A DNA stretch of 64,000 nt from the NCBI GenBank assembly GCA_016717705.1, contig JADKFD010000036.1, positions 1 through 64,000 of the forward strand, written 5' to 3'. A program made the translations under genes and the position numbers. The notes under the pieces were generated by a model. The model did no database searches, was not told the origin of the DNA, and saw nothing but the letters and a program-made list of their open reading frames with translations. Every line of letters starts with the position of its first letter. Positions within the stretch are counted from its first letter, which is position 1. Shown piece by piece: positions 63,207 through 64,000 of the stretch. The stretch is from Rhodanobacteraceae bacterium. Its GTDB lineage: Bacteria; Pseudomonadota; Gammaproteobacteria; Xanthomonadales; SZUA-5.

Positions 63207-63626
63207 ATGCGCGAGTCGGAAGCAAGCCCGGACCCATCCGCGTCGGAGCTCATTTCCCGGCGCATCGCCGAACTGGGCGATTGGCGCGGTGAAACCCTGG
63301 CACGCATGCGCCTGCTGATCCGGGAAGCCGACCCGGACGTCGTCGAGGAATGGAAATGGATGGGCACGCCGGTCTGGTCGCACGACGGCATTCTCTGCAC
63401 CGGCGAGTCGTACAAGAAGATCGTCAAGCTCACCTTCGCCAAGGGCGCGTCGCTGGATGATCCGAGCGGCCTGTTCAACTCGAGTCTAGCCGGCAACACG
63501 CGTCGGGCGATCGACATCCACGAAAACGACGCCATTGATGAGTCCGCCTTCAAGGCATTGCTTCGTCGGGCGATCGAGCACAACCGTTCAGGCAAGTCCA
63601 AGGCATCGAAGAAGTCAAAATCCTGA
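63207..63626 (+). CDS. DUF1801-domain protein
   Basis: A 139-residue protein from ATG 63207, with GGAGGAT about 9 bases upstream. Conserved text: LARMRLLIREADPDVVEEW, WMGTPVWSHDGILCTGES, YKKIVKLTFAKGASLDDP, then a Lys/Ser-rich end. It is a DUF1801 relative of the subtype seen with heat-shock or YdeI-like proteins. It is divergent from the other DUF1801 gene, sharing a short promoter region. Function unknown. Confidence 0.85.
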   Translation: MRESEASPDPSASELISRRIAELGDWRGETLARMRLLIREADPDVVEEWKWMGTPVWSHDGILCTGESYKKIVKLTFAKGASLDDPSGLFNSSLAGNTRRAIDIHENDAIDESAFKALLRRAIEHNRSGKSKASKKSKS

Positions 63627-63840
63627 GGGCGCGCCTGGCAATGCGATGGCGATTCCGGGATCGGCAGTTTCGCGCGCACGTCTGCCGATTCGGCGGGTGT
63701 CGCCCCACTCGCCGCTGATCCTGTCCAGAACGCGGCAACAGCGCCGATTTGCCATTCATCCTGTTTCGCCACGCTCGAACGCCGCGACGCACCTAGCCTG
63801 AGCTTCGTTCCCACAACGGAGTGATCAGGTGAACCATTCA

Positions 63841-64000
63841 ATGCTGAAGACTTTGCGCGTCCTGGCGGTACTGGGCGTTCTCATGCAACCGCTGCTGGCC
63901 GCAGCCGACACGTCGATCGAAGCGCAACTGGAACTGCGCGCGGCGCAGTTCTTCAAGCCTGGCGAGCCCGGCGGCGTGGTGCTGGTCAAGCGCGGCGATG
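63841..64000 (+). CDS. Secreted protein, N-terminal fragment (probable serine hydrolase)
   Basis: The first 53 codons of a gene cut by the window end. AGGTGA lies 8 bases before the ATG; an in-frame GTG at 63829 with its own GGAG is an alternative. Signal peptide (LRVLAVLGVLMQPLLAAAD) then EAQLELRAAQFFKPGEPGGV and VLVKRGD. This start is typical of class C beta-lactamase/esterase proteins, whose first strand reads GVVLVxRGD. The active-site S-x-x-K lies beyond the window. The 200 bases upstream contain no other gene. Confidence 0.6.
   Translation, partial: MLKTLRVLAVLGVLMQPLLAAADTSIEAQLELRAAQFFKPGEPGGVVLVKRGD

Overview
The window is G+C-rich chromosomal DNA (about two thirds G+C by eye) from a free-living, respiring Gram-negative bacterium. 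The best guess is a gammaproteobacterium of the Xanthomonadales/Lysobacterales. Reasons are the sucA-sucB-lpd order, a TIGR02999-type ECF sigma factor next to a Ser/Thr kinase, a DUF3011 protein, many secreted beta-propeller proteins, and short REP-like intergenic palindromes. I see no rRNA, tRNA, CRISPR array, phage or insertion sequence.

Layout. 1-12.2 kb, mostly minus strand: a Ser/Thr kinase (cut by the edge) behind its ECF sigma factor, then large secreted repeat proteins (a 7-repeat propeller-like protein, a double YVTN propeller, a CSLREA beta-helix protein) and a VapBC module. 12.2-30.6 kb: a sigma-factor relic, RlmF, c-di-GMP and receiver proteins, MscS, a secreted RRM protein, a serine hydrolase, a glycosyltransferase, a di-haem peroxidase, a CBS protein, a translationally coupled histidine kinase/receiver-PAS/Crp operon, CsbD and a second VapBC. 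30.9-37.0 kb: housekeeping genes murB, pyrD, a GNAT gene, ispG and a PilZ-like protein.

37.2-51.7 kb is the most unusual region. It holds a putative electron-transfer cluster: a flavin/NAD(P) oxidoreductase fused to two cyclic-nucleotide-binding domains and a four-cluster ferredoxin; a membrane protein with two H-x13-H helices (diheme cytochrome b); an FHA-like domain fused through one membrane helix to a decaheme cytochrome; a two-domain GlcG/HbpS lipoprotein; an outer-membrane barrel; and a secreted decaheme cytochrome ending in an LVIVD propeller. Together they could carry electrons from a cytoplasmic donor across the envelope, with cNMP and FHA domains as control inputs. That role is inferred from domains and gene order. 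52-64 kb: DUF423, another secreted protein, the 2-oxoglutarate dehydrogenase operon, a membrane protein, two DUF1801 genes, and the start of a secreted protein.

Two cross-cutting points. Five secreted proteins end in the same short tail (F-x-x-G-[FL]-E), which looks like a C-terminal sorting or processing signal. At least ten genes, including sucA and sucB, are broken by apparent single-base indels. Their number, and the hits to core genes, suggest consensus-sequence errors rather than real pseudogenes, so start, stop and length claims for those genes are reconstructions.
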